DNA of 64,000 bases from Gonapodya prolifera JEL478 (GCA_001574975.1 KQ965752.1:128802-192801); one strand, 5' to 3'; positions 23,008-34,884 are shown, counted from the first letter of the stretch. Notes: generated by a model from the sequence alone, not told the origin. A program made the numbers and translations.

Positions 23008-24806
23008 TCCGTGGCGAACGAGAGGTTGGAGGGTGGAAAAGAGGCGACAAAGGGTCCACCAAAAAATGAAATTTAACCTTTGTGATCGAGGAGAGGGGGG
23101 ACGCACAGCCACACCAAACGTCATCGGTGAAATCGGAATTGGTCAACATAACAGACGCATAACGAAAAATCGCATCGAGTATCCGGAGGAGGGCGAGTGG
23201 GGCATGGGCAGGCCATACCGTTTCACTTGTTCGCAACAAGGCCCACTCGCTTCACTTCATGCATGAAATGGTGTGCGCAACCTCTCTACAAAATGAATTT
23301 AGGTCACAATTTCAACAATCAATCACTTATACTGTTACCGTTTAACGTGGCTTTTCGGCCACTGAAATTGTGCAAAAACGAGTAACTCTTTCAAGCAAGG
23401 AATTTGAAGTTTTGCCACCTTTTGGCACATTACCTATTTTCTTGAACTTCAGTCTTTTTGGTGAAATAATACAATTTCGATTTTACATGTGTTTGGGTGC
23501 AATCCCTGTTGGGAGACTATAACCATTGGATTGTGCGGCGCTCATCAGAAATGACCTCGGTTTCAAGAGTAGCTGCATTTTATCCGACACGCCGCAGCTC
23601 GAAGCTTCTGCTGTGCATGATGTGAGCCCTCGCCGATCATACTAGGCGTCTCTGTTCTGCAGAATCGAGGCGACATTATGTACTCTGTTTTCGGTGATCC
23701 CGTTGTGGACAGACAGGAGGAGAACTCCAGGAGAGATATAACCAAGTATCTAAGACATAGTCTTTCCGCAATCTCCGAGACGCGATACTTCCGGCGGGGT
23801 TGTCTCCCTTGGCCGAAAAGTAAACACCAAATATATGAAAAACCGAAATAGAGAAGTTTTTGGATTTCTCTCAAATCTTTAAAAGCATGAAAACGGTGAG
23901 AGACAAGAGAATAAGCAGTGTCTGATAATGTAGGAAGTTGTAATTTTGTCAGCGTGGGAGAGAAGTCTTGGAGTTTGTAGCATCAGTAAATATACTGAAA
24001 GTAGAAAGGTATTTCACGCGGCACGAAGATAGGAGTATCGATCCGTTCACGCCAAGAAGCTCTCACATCACATTGAACAGGTGGATACCTTTCACTGTCG
24101 ATTTCCACGTCATCATAGCCCTTTGATCTTCTCCAACTCCCACGAATATTTTGGGCGGCCAACGCTCAGTTCAAATTTGGGCCGGATCAGAGGCACACCC
24201 AAAATGATTCAGAGTACCATCTCCCATCAACACCAAACTACACCATTGTTGAAATCGGAGTGTAAATCGAGAAATACACCATCAAACCTCCATCCGACGG
24301 CCCAAGCAAACGTTTATGCCCCCAATGCAGTAGAAGGAATGTTGCATCTGATGAACGAGAACGCTCCGACGCGCCGGAGGGCACGTTTTTCATTTGTCGC
24401 GGTTGGGGGGATCGTTGCTTTGGAGAGAGTGAAGTTCTTTTGTCTGCCTTCGCTCAAAACCCTTCAGTGTTTTACTTGCCCATCACTGAATATTTTGGTG
24501 CAACGATCTCGCGTAGTGCTTGCTCCATCATGTAACGTTCTGTTGACCACCCTGTGGGGACGTCTACAGATCATGCGTTGGCTCTCCTGTTCTCGTTGCA
24601 TCACCCATCGAAACTTTATTTTGTCTCGCTACATTCGAAAAAGCTCAGAAACGTCTTCTGGCGACGAGAAGCTCGGAAGTGCACGACCTTCAATTGTAGT
24701 AACACTTTATTTCCTGCGGACACTGCGGCACCACTCACACCGTTTGCCTCTGATTCGGAAGGGACACTCTTCTCTCGCCCGCCATCGCAGCCGCCGCAGG
24801 AAAGAA
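23008..24806. other. 1.8 kb intergenic region, no gene supported
   Basis: The left part is AT-richer. A long open frame on the + strand (24081 onward) runs into the next gene's first exon in a different frame. It has no domain, is compositionally unconvincing and is treated as chance. The promoter of the 24807 gene should lie at the right end. Confidence 0.4.
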
Positions 24807-26053
24807 ATGCGATCGCAATCCCTTCTGTCTCCCGTCGCCGTTGCCGCTCTCGCTGCGGTGCTCGCCACGTCTCTTGTGCATGCCCAGACCGGTGTCTTCA
24901 TCCAGTGGAGCTCGGCGGGGTGTACAGGTGGGCCTATCCTCTCCTCCACCCCCCTCGCACTCCCACACCGACCTCCGATGGCACTCCCCTCCGCTCCCCT
25001 CCCCTCCAGGAAACCCCCAGACATGGCAACTCTACCAGTCCACAAACTGCTCATACTGGCCGACGGTCACGGCACCCGAGCAGATGACGTGCACAGACGT
25101 GCGCAACGGTACGGGGAACGCTACGGTCTTGAGCGTCAAGACGGGCTGTTTTCCCGCAGTCAAGAGCGCGCGTTTGCTTGATATCCAGGGCCTTGTCGCC
25201 ATCGCTACAGGAAGCCGTGAGTCTGAGTCTGGGGGAGGGGAGCCCCGCGACCGACGGGGCCTGCCAAGGCCGGAGGAGGGAGCGCGCTGACCGAGGCTGT
25301 CCGCCGGAGGCGATTGATCCGCGAAGCGGAATGTTCCTCGCGGAGCGACATCAAGGCCTTTCTCTACCGCCTCTTACCTCCCACTTCACCCCTCCTCCTC
25401 ACCCACCCCCATCCCACCCAACCCCCCCTACCAGCCCAAGCCCTCGTGGTCGACACATTCATCGGCAATACCACCTGCGGTACCGACATACCATACCTCG
25501 TGCGCACGGGGTACTTTGCGGACGGGACGTGCCAAAGGGTGCTCACCGTCACGAACGCGGCGGGTGGAGCAGGAGCGCAGGCGTGGACCGCGTCGGGGGA
25601 AACAACGTTTGTGAAGATGACGTGTGAGGGGATGGCTAAATGTACCGTGAGTCCTGTTGCTGTCCCTTTGTGCCTCCGAAAGACTCTTGCTGAAACGAAA
25701 AAACGACAATCAAACAACCTCACCTCCCCCGCCCCACCGTCACCCCGGCCGCGGACAAAAAGGATGCCGCATGCGGATCATGCCAAACCCTCCCCGTCGG
25801 CCGGTGTCTCGGCGAGAACGTAACCAGCGTCGCGGGTACGACACTCATCGGGAACTGCATCAGTACCGCGCTCGTGGCGAACTCTCCCACCGGTTCCACA
25901 AACTCCTCGTCACCGTCTGCGTCTCCAGCCGCCACCGCCGCAAAGCCTGGCGCTGGCACCGCGGTAGTGAGGCGGAATGGTGGATCGGGGGCGGTTGCGG
26001 TTGCGGTGGCAGTGGGAGTACTCGCAGTGCTGGCATCCGCACTTGAACTGTGA
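24807..26053 (+). CDS. secreted Cys-containing protein, probably GPI-anchored
   Basis: Exons 24807-24927, 25010-25216, 25435-25646 and 25763-26053, giving 276 residues. It starts with a signal peptide (MRSQSLLSPVAVAALAAVLA, cleaved near VHAQ). The ectodomain has spaced cysteines and N-glycosylation sites: WSSAGCTGNP, STNCSYWP, MTCTDVRNGTGNATV, GNTTCGTD and CQTLPVGRC. A Ser/Ala/Pro-rich stretch follows, then a C-terminal hydrophobic segment (GAVAVAVAVGVLAVLASAL) with almost nothing after it, the classical GPI-attachment layout. The acceptor of exon 4 (ACAAAAAG|GAT) is weak, so that junction is the least certain. Intron 2 carries a GC-rich repeat also seen near 59700. Likely a wall or surface protein of the fungus; no known family. 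Confidence 0.68.
25239..25353. repeat. GC-rich intronic repeat, copy 1
   Basis: Lies inside intron 2 of the gene at 24807-26053. It contains GCTGACCGAGGC, GTCCGCCGGAGGCGA and CGCGAAGCGGAATGTTCCTCG followed by CGGAGCGA. The same words in the same order recur at 59700-59945, also in an intron. Several short palindromes (CCGCCGG, CGCGAAGCG with CTCGCGGAGCG) suggest a folded element. Confidence 0.72.
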
Positions 26054-26629
26054 GAACGGTACCGGCCGTGGGGTATTATTCTACGGCTGGGGTTGATGAG
26101 TTTAGCAGCCGGCGCCGCAATGTGGATTTGGAAAGCAAGGAGGCTGGAAGGACCTGACATCACCACAAAGTAGACGAACGCCTGTTATTGACTTGTACAC
26201 TAATACACTCTGTATCTTCATCCGAGTCGCAGTGCCGTGATCACAGTCGCCCTGGTCGAGGTGGGGACGGCACCTTCCTCTCACCTATGACCGGCGTGCA
26301 GGACCCGACCATTGACTGATCCCTCGTCGCCCTCCCCTCCCATACTCCCAGGCTCCCCAACACTCCCTCACACACCACACCACTCCGCCCTCCACTCACA
26401 TAACCGTAACACCCCCCTCATCGTCCCCCACAAGGACCCACCCGCCACCTCTCGCAACACACACCGACGTCACGCACGCCACCGTGCCCGTGAGCAGCGG
26501 GAGCGGGATGGAGGGGTGGAAGGTTGAGGTGGTGGGGTCGTAGCTGGGGGGCGGGGGGGGNGGTTGGGAGGGAGGAGGTTAGAAAGGGAGAACGAGAACT
26601 TGTGGGGGGTGGGATACGGGATGATCTGC
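26054..26629. other. convergent intergenic region
   Basis: 576 bases between the ends of the GPI-like gene and the SPAG16-like gene. It is rich in C and G runs and has one undetermined base at 26561 in a G-run. No gene recognised. Confidence 0.4.
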
Positions 26630-29481
26630 TCACATTTCGACGACTCCGCCCCCGCCACTTCCTACAAGCACGCCTCCTGCGCCGTCCCACGCCACACACG
26701 CCTTTGGCCCTTCCTTCCCCTGCTCCTTCCCTTGCTTCACCCTGTTCTGCCAACTCCACTCCGCCACCGCCACACCCCCACCACCCCTCACATCCCACCC
26801 CCTCCCGCCCCCCCTGCCCACACCGACAACCGCCCCCGCATCCCACTTCCACGCTCCATCATCACACGCCTCGCCAAGGTCCCACGACCGCACGATGATG
26901 GGAATACGCGGGTCGATCAGCGAAACCGTGCCCGAGGAGGATGTGGTCAGGAGGAGGGTGGAGCAGGGATGGAATGAGAGGGATGTGAGGGAGGGCGAGG
27001 TGGGGGGGAGGGTTGTGTGGGGGGTCGACCTGGTGTTTTTCGATGGGGGTGTCTAATCTCAGAGCCCAACCACACAAAATTGTACGAAGAACCAACCTCG
27101 CAACATCCCACACCCTCACAGCCCCACCCGCCTCAGCCACGGCCATGAGTTCCCCGCCCACGTGGTACGCAAGACACGTCGCCGGGCGGGACAGGCGCAG
27201 GAGCGCCGCGACGGGGTCCTTGCCCGACCCGGACCCGCCGGGAGATGCGGGGGCGGCGAGGTCCCATACTTTGACGACGCCCGAGGATCCGAAGGTGTGC
27301 GCGGTGGCGAGGTGGGGAAACCTTTATGTACAGCGCGTTAGGGTCGTGGGCCCGGCCGGACCCCTCCACCACGCAAAAGACAGCCTACTCACCTCCCATT
27401 CATCCCGACAGCATCACAACTCTCCTCACCCTCCACGGCCTTATCCATTCGCTTAGCTCCCCCGTCCGCCGTCTCCTTGACGCCCCATACGGCCCACCCG
27501 GCTTTACTCGCCGAGGCCAGCACGTCCCTGCGTGGGTGGTACGCGAGGCGGACGGGAGTCGACGTCGGTGACCCCGTTGTGGCGGCAGATGGGTGCGCGT
27601 GGGCTTGGATCCGGGTTGCGGGGGCGAGAGGAAGGCGGAGGTTCGGGAGGGGGAGGGTGTAGGGAAGGGGAAGGTCTTGGGTGGGGAACCCGGCGGGTGG
27701 GCGGAGGGCGGGCTCGGACGGGGGGGCAGATGGGGCGTTGGTGGACGGTTTGGCGGGCGGACCGGGTTTGGCTTGAATTCCTGCCGTGTTGATTTGAGTT
27801 AACTTCGAACGCATAAGTAACTGGAACAACTCCGTCTTACCTTTGGGCTTCCCGGCTTGCTGCCTTGTCTTATCCTCTTTCCTCTCCCTCTCCCCCGCTC
27901 CTAACTGCTTGACCCTGCTCTCACCCACCACCGCAGTCACTCCCGCGGTACCCTTCTCAACTGCGGCTCTCAGCCTCTCCCTCTCCGCCCCCGCTACGGC
28001 CGCCTCGCGGGTCTTCTCCTCGGCCTTCCTCTTCCACGCCTCGGCATCGGCCTTGGCCTCTTCCACCTGCTTCTGCGTCGCGGCGAGCTGCTTGACAAGC
28101 AGGGCCTTTTCCTGGAGCACGCGCCGGTGGTGCATCCGGTGGTGGTGCAGTGAGTGGTGCAGGCGGGAGAAGGTGGCCAGGGCCCGGCTTGGTGTTGTGA
28201 GGTGGTGAGGTTAGGACGGGCGGAAACCTCCCAGCACACCCCCAACACCACTTACTCTGCGACTTGGCCCCGCTCCATCGCCTTCTCCCTCCACCGCTCC
28301 AGCTCGTCTCTGTACCGCTCCAGCTGCGCGTACACGTCCGGCACGACTTCCAAGTCCAGTTCTGCAAGCGGATTCACGGCTGGTGCGTCCTCGGCGGCAC
28401 CGGAGGAGGTACTAGCTGCAGCACCGGCGAGCGCCGCGGGGAGGTGGAGGAGGTCGTACCATTCGTTCTGTAGGGCAGAGTCGGTTCTCATTTATGCATC
28501 CAGAGTCCAGATAATGACTGGTGGAGGTGGAGCTTACTGACCTGGAACGTGTCCAACGTCTTTTTCATTCCTCTTTTGTAGAGAAAGTTCCGAACAAAGT
28601 CGTCGATGACCTCCGGGATGCGCGTCACGGAGGCCGTCGGTGGGGGTGACGGGGATGTGGAGTGGGAGGTTGTGAGCACGGCTGCACGCGAAAATAGTTG
28701 TAGAGGAATTGAGTGGGGTGGAATGGAGCCCGACAATACCTCGCACGAGTTCCCGCTCTTGTACCTTCCTTACAGCCTGCTCCAGCCCCTCGTCGTCTTG
28801 TGTAAGATCAGGTGCGTCGACGCTTGGGTCATCGACGAAGTCTTCAAGTGGTATTTCCTCGTACGTTATCGAATCTGAGTCGGATTCCGGGTCGGCGCCA
28901 AGAGGTGGAAGGGCGTTTGGGGGAAGTTCTGTTGGCGGCGAGCGCAGTTGAACAGAATGAAGCCCAGTTGAAGGAATTAAGCCAGAACTGTCATTCTGGA
29001 AAACTTAAAAGTTCTCTATTGCTGAGTTTCTCGCTGGCGTGCTTCTCCTTTTCAGGAGGACGTACTACGTCTGTTGTTCCACGTTCATTTGTCACTCACT
29101 CTCCAGGACGAATGTTCTCTGAACGTCCCTCCCGACACTTGAGCCGCTTCCTCCGCGTGCACTTTTTTCTTTGTCGCGCGCGTTTCGTTTGCCGTCGCGT
29201 TTCATTGTCGTTCCAGTCGCAGCCCCCGACCCCGCTCCAGACGCAGCAGACCCCGCTCTGCCCCCCGCACCAGCACCCGTTCCAGCAGAAGACCGAATTT
29301 CTTTTCCGCGAAGCTCCTTGGGGTCTGAGTGGTGAACGAGCGCGAGTTTCGCAAGTGAACCTGCGCCGCTCCGTGGCTCCGCGTGGACCATGGGCGAAGG
29401 ACGTGGAGAGGTCGGGTGGTATGTGGGCATCCGGGAGTCCCCGCGAAGGGTCGATGGTGGGGGAGTCATCGGATTGCGCAA
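26630..29481 (-). CDS. SPAG16/PF20-like axonemal WD-repeat protein
   Basis: Exons in transcript order: 29481-29100, 28928-28740, 28681-28542, 28467-28256, 28187-27841, 27780-27393, 27321-27097, 27029-26630, all in phase, giving 760 residues. PF20/SPAG16 sits on the bridge between the central-pair microtubules of motile flagella. Matching landmarks in order: TFVLEKLP followed by ITYEEIPLEDFVDD; IPEVIDDFVRNFLYKRGMKK with TLDTFQNEWYDLL (LisH-like); then a coiled coil with HHHRMHHRRVLQEKALLVKQ. WD-type strands follow: LAYHPRRDVLASASKAGWAV, GSSGVVKVWDL, VGGELMAVAEAGGAVRVWDV and LSFHPCSTLLLTTSSSGTVS. The WD half is degenerate, with about five recognisable units instead of seven, and contains a Pro-rich insert. 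The alanine/glycine-rich first exon is not conserved, so the start codon (first ATG of exon 1) is uncertain. Confidence 0.82.
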
Positions 29482-29537
29482 AGTAGTGTTGAAAATATTT
29501 ATAGGAGGATTGACCTGGAATCCTCCCTATCGAACTC

Positions 29538-30041
29538 TTGGATCTCAACAGCCCTTGGTGCAGCATGCTGCGATGGAAAATTGACGCTGCAAAAATTTTG
29601 GTGGATCAAGGTGTTCGCTTCACTTCTGACCATTTCGGCTTTACGGCGAGATGTGGGAAGACTGATATGTTTGGGGTGATGTTTGACATCCAGGAGAAAC
29701 AAGGAGAACCAATGCCTGAAAAGGGGGTTTTACTCCCAACTTCTCGGTTCAATCACATTTCAACCGTCAGAGTGCACCTTGAGCGTCAACCTGCAAGCCG
29801 AGCCCAGGCGCGTGAGGCGCTTGTGGTTGCAGAGCGGCATGCGCAGGGGGAACTCTTGCGGACCATCATTTCACTCGTCCCGGAATCGTCTGTGGCGTCC
29901 GACGGGTGGATCGAGAGGGCCACCAGCCGACGTGCGTGCTCGCGCATTGTGAAAGTGCTCTTCGATCTACATCAGCTTGGTACGATTCAATTGGATCCGC
30001 ATTGTAGACCGCCCACCGCCAGTTCGACGCAATTAACATAA
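29538..30041 (+). CDS. ankyrin-like open frame, hypothetical or fragment
   Basis: One frame of 167 residues containing WKIDAAKILVDQGVRFTSD, FTARCGKTDMFGVMFD and IVKVLFDLHQLG, which resemble ankyrin helices. It has no clear promoter or upstream exon and starts 57 bases from the SPAG16-like start on the opposite strand. It could be a fragment of an ankyrin gene, as seen elsewhere in the window. Confidence 0.35.
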   Translation: MDLNSPWCSMLRWKIDAAKILVDQGVRFTSDHFGFTARCGKTDMFGVMFDIQEKQGEPMPEKGVLLPTSRFNHISTVRVHLERQPASRAQAREALVVAERHAQGELLRTIISLVPESSVASDGWIERATSRRACSRIVKVLFDLHQLGTIQLDPHCRPPTASSTQLT

Positions 30042-30634
30042 AAAAATCACGTGCACGCAGCTGGGATGCGAGTGTCAAGACCGCCCGCTCGCTATTGCGC
30101 CGTAGAGGTGCCAAAGAGAGTGTGAAAACAACATAAGCTACACGGAGCTTTTGCGCAACGTGAATTCAAAAATAAAAATCATATGACTCGGCTCTATTGT
30201 ATCCACTACGTCGAGCGCGGCCACTCCCTGGGCCCGAAAGCGGCGCTGCGCTGCGAACAGGGTTGGTGGATGCGACGTATTCGGGAACGCCCGTAAGCAC
30301 CGAAAGCCTAGTCGATCACCACATTTGTACGCCAAACATCCCTGCAGACACGTTTTGGGCGACGTGATCGTCACAGACAGCCCGCGAGCTCCGCGGGATG
30401 TGGACGCAGCGCATAAAAACTTGAGAGGTAGAAGCCCCTGTGATTGGGAGGCACCATCACATTTTCTATTTCAAGAAATATGATATGTCTTATTTAGCAC
30501 CCATCATGGGTGTGTAAAACAATTTTTATTCAAACAAGTAAAATTGCGCAGATGATGGCGTCTACCGACGAGAGTGAAGGACTTTCGTATACCATCATAA
30601 ATGACATGTAAACTGTACTCGAATCTCCACCGTG
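30042..30634. other. intergenic, no gene recognised
   Basis: About 590 bases downstream of the BCS1-like gene (minus strand). Frames are short and without motifs. Confidence 0.4.
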
Positions 30635-32867
30635 CTACTGAGAGACAAGGGCTCCGGCACTCTCAATAGCTTTCGTAGGATCATTTTTATACTTCATCAA
30701 GAAAAGCTGAAGCTCAGCAGGTGAAAAAGTTCGTTCTGGAATGGTGGTAGAGAATTGGTCTGCGAGTTCTGCTAGCTCCTTGAGAGAAATGCGCTTCGCC
30801 GCCCCGGTTGTTGAATAAATCGGAGTCACTGCTTCCGTCTTTGCAGTGGCAGTTTCGTCATGCGTTTTGGTCCCAGGTTCCGAGTAGACCAGTTGTTGCA
30901 TTGGCATATCAAGAGACGCCGAATAAAAGCTCCAGAACAGCTCTCGCGCTTGTGTCAGTGTGGCATTGTCAAAGTGGACCTTGAGGTCGACCCGACCAGG
31001 ACGAATCAGTGCGGCGTCGAGGAGTTCAATGTGGTTTGTCCTGCAAATGAGATACCAACATTGGCCCATTTTTAAGTAACGACAAGTTTGAAAACCCACG
31101 TCATGCATAGAATGCGCCCTTCCTGAGAAGAGACACCGTCTATTGCGTTCTGGATACGTCAAAAGTGTGATGCACGTCAGATGAACGTTCTTTTCAGCGT
31201 GGCAACATTGATTGGGAACCCACCAAAAACCCTGAAAATGTCAATTGTGGTCCAGCTTGCCGCATTCCCATTCCCGGTACGGCAATTGGCATTCCGCCCA
31301 CGGCCATTGGCATTCCGCCCACGACCATTGGCATCCCATTTTGGGATGGTTCCGAGTCCCTCTTCACGAACGCCACGTCCACGTCCTCGATGAGGAGGAT
31401 GCATCGCTTGGGTGTCATGGACAAGAGGCGGAGGAGGCTCTCGTCGGTCGTCCCGGCAAGACTGACGAAGTATACGTTTAAGCGGAAATGCCCGGCCAAG
31501 GCAGTGATGAACGACGTCTGTGTCAAGTGTTGGAATTGGGGAGAAAGTATACGTTTGTGTGCAATCGCAGTATCGATCCGAAAAACTTACTTTGCCAGTT
31601 CCTGGTTTGCCGTGAAACAGACTGACGGCTTTTGCACATAATATTAAATCGTGAAGTTGATTGTAAACAAGAAGTTTGACTCACTATCCTCTGCGGTACG
31701 GTATTCCGCGTTCGGCATACCACTTTTCATTTCGCAGAAAATCCATGACATCTCCAATTATCATTTCCTTGACCCCGTCTTCCAGCACAACCGTGGAGAG
31801 GGATCTAATGGGGCGCGATCTCTTGAGGGAGAGAGAGTGTGTAAGAGTAACATCACGTAACCGTCATCTAGCAGGAAATTACCGCTTGCCGCCACTGGCC
31901 ATGCTCTGGGACATACACACTTGTCCTGCCCTTCTCCACTTCCACCCACTGTCGTTGAGCCTCTTGGACGAGTTGTTCAAGAACACGACGCGAAAATAGT
32001 GTCGAGACAGACACAGGCTTCACGCCAGACATATTATACCGATCTCAATCGTTGTTGCGTGACCCTATTCTGACGTGGAGTAAATGGCGCCGATACCAAA
32101 AGAAATGTGATCCTTGAGAAAATATTTGGTTATTATTTGAATCGTCGTCGTCTGCGGTTTCAGTTTCGGTTGTTCCACGTACCATCAGCAGGCAAAAAGT
32201 ACGCCTTTGGAAGCCACTCTAATTCGTTGCCGAGCTCCCACGTGTCTTGTTCCATACCCATCCCAAGCATCATCATACGAGGATGCTGGTTGGTACCCAT
32301 TTTCGGAATCTCGTTTACAACTGTGAACTGCAGAGATGTGGATGCAATCGGATGGTTTGCCAGATAGTTTAGAATCCACCTAAGTGTGTTCCAGATGCAA
32401 AGACGCAAAAAGTCGTCGTATCAAGAGGACTGGTTTGGTGGCATTTCGACTCACGAGTAGCTCTCTTGATTCGTTTGAAAGTCCACACGTGCAACAAGTG
32501 CCTTGTCGAGGTACTCGGACAGGAAGCCGAAAATGGGGCGGATGACGCCGAGGACCACAGTGCCAGCAATGGCGATCGTCAGTCCTTTGGTGCAGAAAAA
32601 GGTACTGTGAGGCTTCTTTTGTGCCACGGCAAGATATTGGTTGAAATACCTTGGACTGTTATCTGCTCGCCGAGGTTGATTCCCGTCAACTGTGTAAATT
32701 GCCTGAGCAGAAGTGACAGCGCAGAGTCCTGCGATGCTGCCCTCTGCGGTGAATTCTGGGCTGACGTGGCCACGGTGTTGGGCAAGTGCAGCGCCGCCCT
32801 CGCGGGAAGATTGACCGCGCCACCGTCGCCCGCGCTGACCAGCGGCGCGCCCGCAAGAAGAAGCCAT
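30635..32867 (-). CDS. BCS1-type mitochondrial AAA ATPase, with one in-frame TGA
   Basis: BCS1 is an inner-membrane AAA translocase that inserts the Rieske protein into complex III. Exons in transcript order: 32867-32650 (N-terminus uncertain), 32604-32455, 32379-32183, 32112-31883, 31821-31685, 31621-31591, 31517-31224, 31149-31100, 31040-30635. Visible in order: a membrane helix ([15 protein letters not shown]), [26 protein letters not shown], Walker A (GKPGTGKTS) split by a 31-base exon, [16 protein letters not shown], Walker B (ILLIEDVD), [20 protein letters not shown], and [16 protein letters not shown] small repeat of GMPM/GGMP sits after Walker B. Exon 4 contains a TGA at 32045-32047 between RNND and DRYNMSG, although similarity continues on both sides. 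The gene is therefore either newly broken or the base is wrong. For the first exon, a second frame (ending [14 protein letters not shown]) is an alternative N-terminus. Confidence 0.8.
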
Positions 32868-33018
32868 GTGCCGTTGTACGAGCGAGCGAGCGATGTGGGA
32901 TGCATGTGTGCTGCGGACTGTGGTCGCACCGCCCCAAGTTTGTGGGGTGACCGGGTGAATTAGTCCATCTTAGCCGCTTGCACCGGCAGTTTGGTTTCCG
33001 ACTCCGAAAACGAAAGCG

Positions 33019-34606
33019 ATGGCAGTCAGCGAATCCAGTGGAAGACTCGCGGGAAAGATTGGTGCGGCCACCTCTTCGGTCTGTCTCGGAGCGTGCGCGG
33101 TCGAGCAGCTGATGCGGAACACTTCACCTGCAGCCTTTATTTCGGGAGGCGCATCAGGCATCGGTGCAGCATCAGCGATTCTATTTGCCAAAGGTGGTTT
33201 GAGAACGATCGTGAAAGATGGTGGTTAGATGGTTCGACTCGTGTTTGCGATTGCAGAGGGCGCAAAGGGCATCGCCATCACCGATTTACCGGGCCAACAA
33301 AGCAAGGGAGATGAACTCGTGGCGAAAATCGAGAGTTTAGGTACGGTCAACTCCACGATTCTGGTTTGCCCTGGTGATGTGGTCAGTGAATACGCGCTTT
33401 CGTCAGGATCGAAAGCGATGTTCATTGCCCACGATGTAACGCTCGAAGAAGACTGGGAGAGAGCGATTGCCGAGTGAGTTAAAATAGAAAATTATCTCAT
33501 TCTGGAAATCTCGTGATAGTTTCGATCATTCGTGAAGGACGGAAGCTGCATTCGGCGGACCCCTCGACGTATTGGTGAATTCCGCCGGAATAGGAAATGG
33601 ATACGAGGCTCTTGAAGACCTCGAGTATTCAGTGTGGAAGAAGATGATATCAGTGAACCTCGACGGTACTTTTCTGTGAGTAGATATAACGATTTCCATG
33701 GAGTTTGTTTTGTTCACTTTACCTTCACAGAGGTGTCAAACATGGCATCCGGTCTATGAAGAAGAACGAGTCGCAGGTTGGTTTCGTGTCATTAGTCACT
33801 CTATTGACATCCAACCCCAAACATACGGTCACCACACAACTTGTCTATAATAGAGCACCAAGTCCATCATCAACCTTTCGTCCATTGTAAGGCCCACCGT
33901 TATTTTGGACCAGGTCGGAGGTTTTAATCCCCACATCAACTCTATCAGGAGGGGATCGTTGGGGAACCACATATTGCGCACTACAACGCCAGCAAGGGCG
34001 GCGTGAGACTCTTCACCAAGGTTCGTATATTCTCTACTCCTGCTCCTGCTCCGTTTCGCACATCAATGATCAATCATCAAACGAAATTGTCCACAGAGTG
34101 CCGCCCTTTACTGCGGGCAAGCAAAGTTCCCGGGCGGGAAGATTCGCGTCAACTCGGTCCACCCCGGGTGAGTTAGAGTACTGGCTTCGAACAAGGTTGA
34201 AAGTGATGTCACTCGTTCCTCGCAATGAACACATTCTTGGTTGTTTCGACGAAGATACATCCGCACACCCATGATCAACGGAGCCGTGGACGCCATCCCG
34301 GGGTACGAGCAGGGGCTCTTGGCCAAGCATCCGATCGGAAGGCTTGGTGAGGCTGAGGATGTAAGTGTTTTTTAAGTATTGTTTTGGTGAACGAGTAAAC
34401 GTGACATGACGAGTCGATTGGACAAATGATGGTTATGGTTGGGTAGATCGCGAATTCGATTGCGTTCCTGGCGTCAGAAGATAGCTCGTTCATGACGGTA
34501 AGCGTTTGGACTGAAATCTCAGACGGCAGCGCGGTGACCTTTCAACTTCAACGGTTCCAAACAGGGCTCTGAAGTGGTCGTTGATGGTGGATACACTGCT
34601 CAATAA
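33019..34606 (+). CDS. classical short-chain dehydrogenase/reductase
   Basis: Twelve exons: 33019-33061, 33134-33193, 33257-33340, 33407-33473, 33538-33675, 33731-33776, 33854-33886, 33949-34020, 34097-34167, 34255-34360, 34447-34497, 34565-34606, all in phase, giving 270 residues, typical for the family. NAD(P)-dependent oxidoreductase acting on an unknown alcohol or ketone. Visible: the nucleotide-binding GGASGIGAASAILFA, ITDLPGQQS after strand 2 (an Asp there favours NAD), VLVNSAG, MISVNLDGTFL with the structural Asn, catalytic Ser in INLSSI, YNASKGG (Tyr-x-x-x-Lys), RVNSVHPGYIRTPM, and a C-terminal VVVDGGYTAQ. It has no targeting signal. It is divergent from the BCS1-like gene, so the two may share a promoter at 32868-33018. 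A decayed copy follows. Confidence 0.92.
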
Positions 34607-34884
34607 CAGTGCCGGCATCGCGGGATGGGACTGGAAATTGTGGTTCTACTGCTCTTGACCGAGGACTGTTTCGCAAATGCAATTCGCAGTCTGGAAAGCT
34701 ACTTAGCAAGAATGCAGAACGTCTTAGATAACGGAGACCAAATCCATGTAAAATCAACTGAAATAGCATTCGGCATTTTATTGACCCAAGCGCAAGAATC
34801 TGCGGTTTCGGAACGTTCAGCGAGGGTCGGAACACTTTGCATCCGGTTGGTGGGACGGAGTGCAAAAACATTTGGCCGACCGGT

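Noticed and set aside
24081-25181. A 366-codon + strand frame ahead of and across the GPI-like gene.
   Set aside because: Its composition is not protein-like, and it overlaps in another frame a gene with a signal peptide and consistent splice sites.
29092-29481. The first exon of the SPAG16-like gene considered as a separate Gly/Ala-rich gene.
   Set aside because: Its donor joins in phase to the YEEIPLED exon and yields the conserved FVLEKLP passage expected in PF20.
11795-32867. A variant genetic code with TGA read as an amino acid, to explain the in-frame TGAs.
   Set aside because: TGA ends several clean gene models here (three PAQR genes, the SPAG16-like, GPI-like, UPF0145 and C2orf81-like genes), so it is a normal stop.
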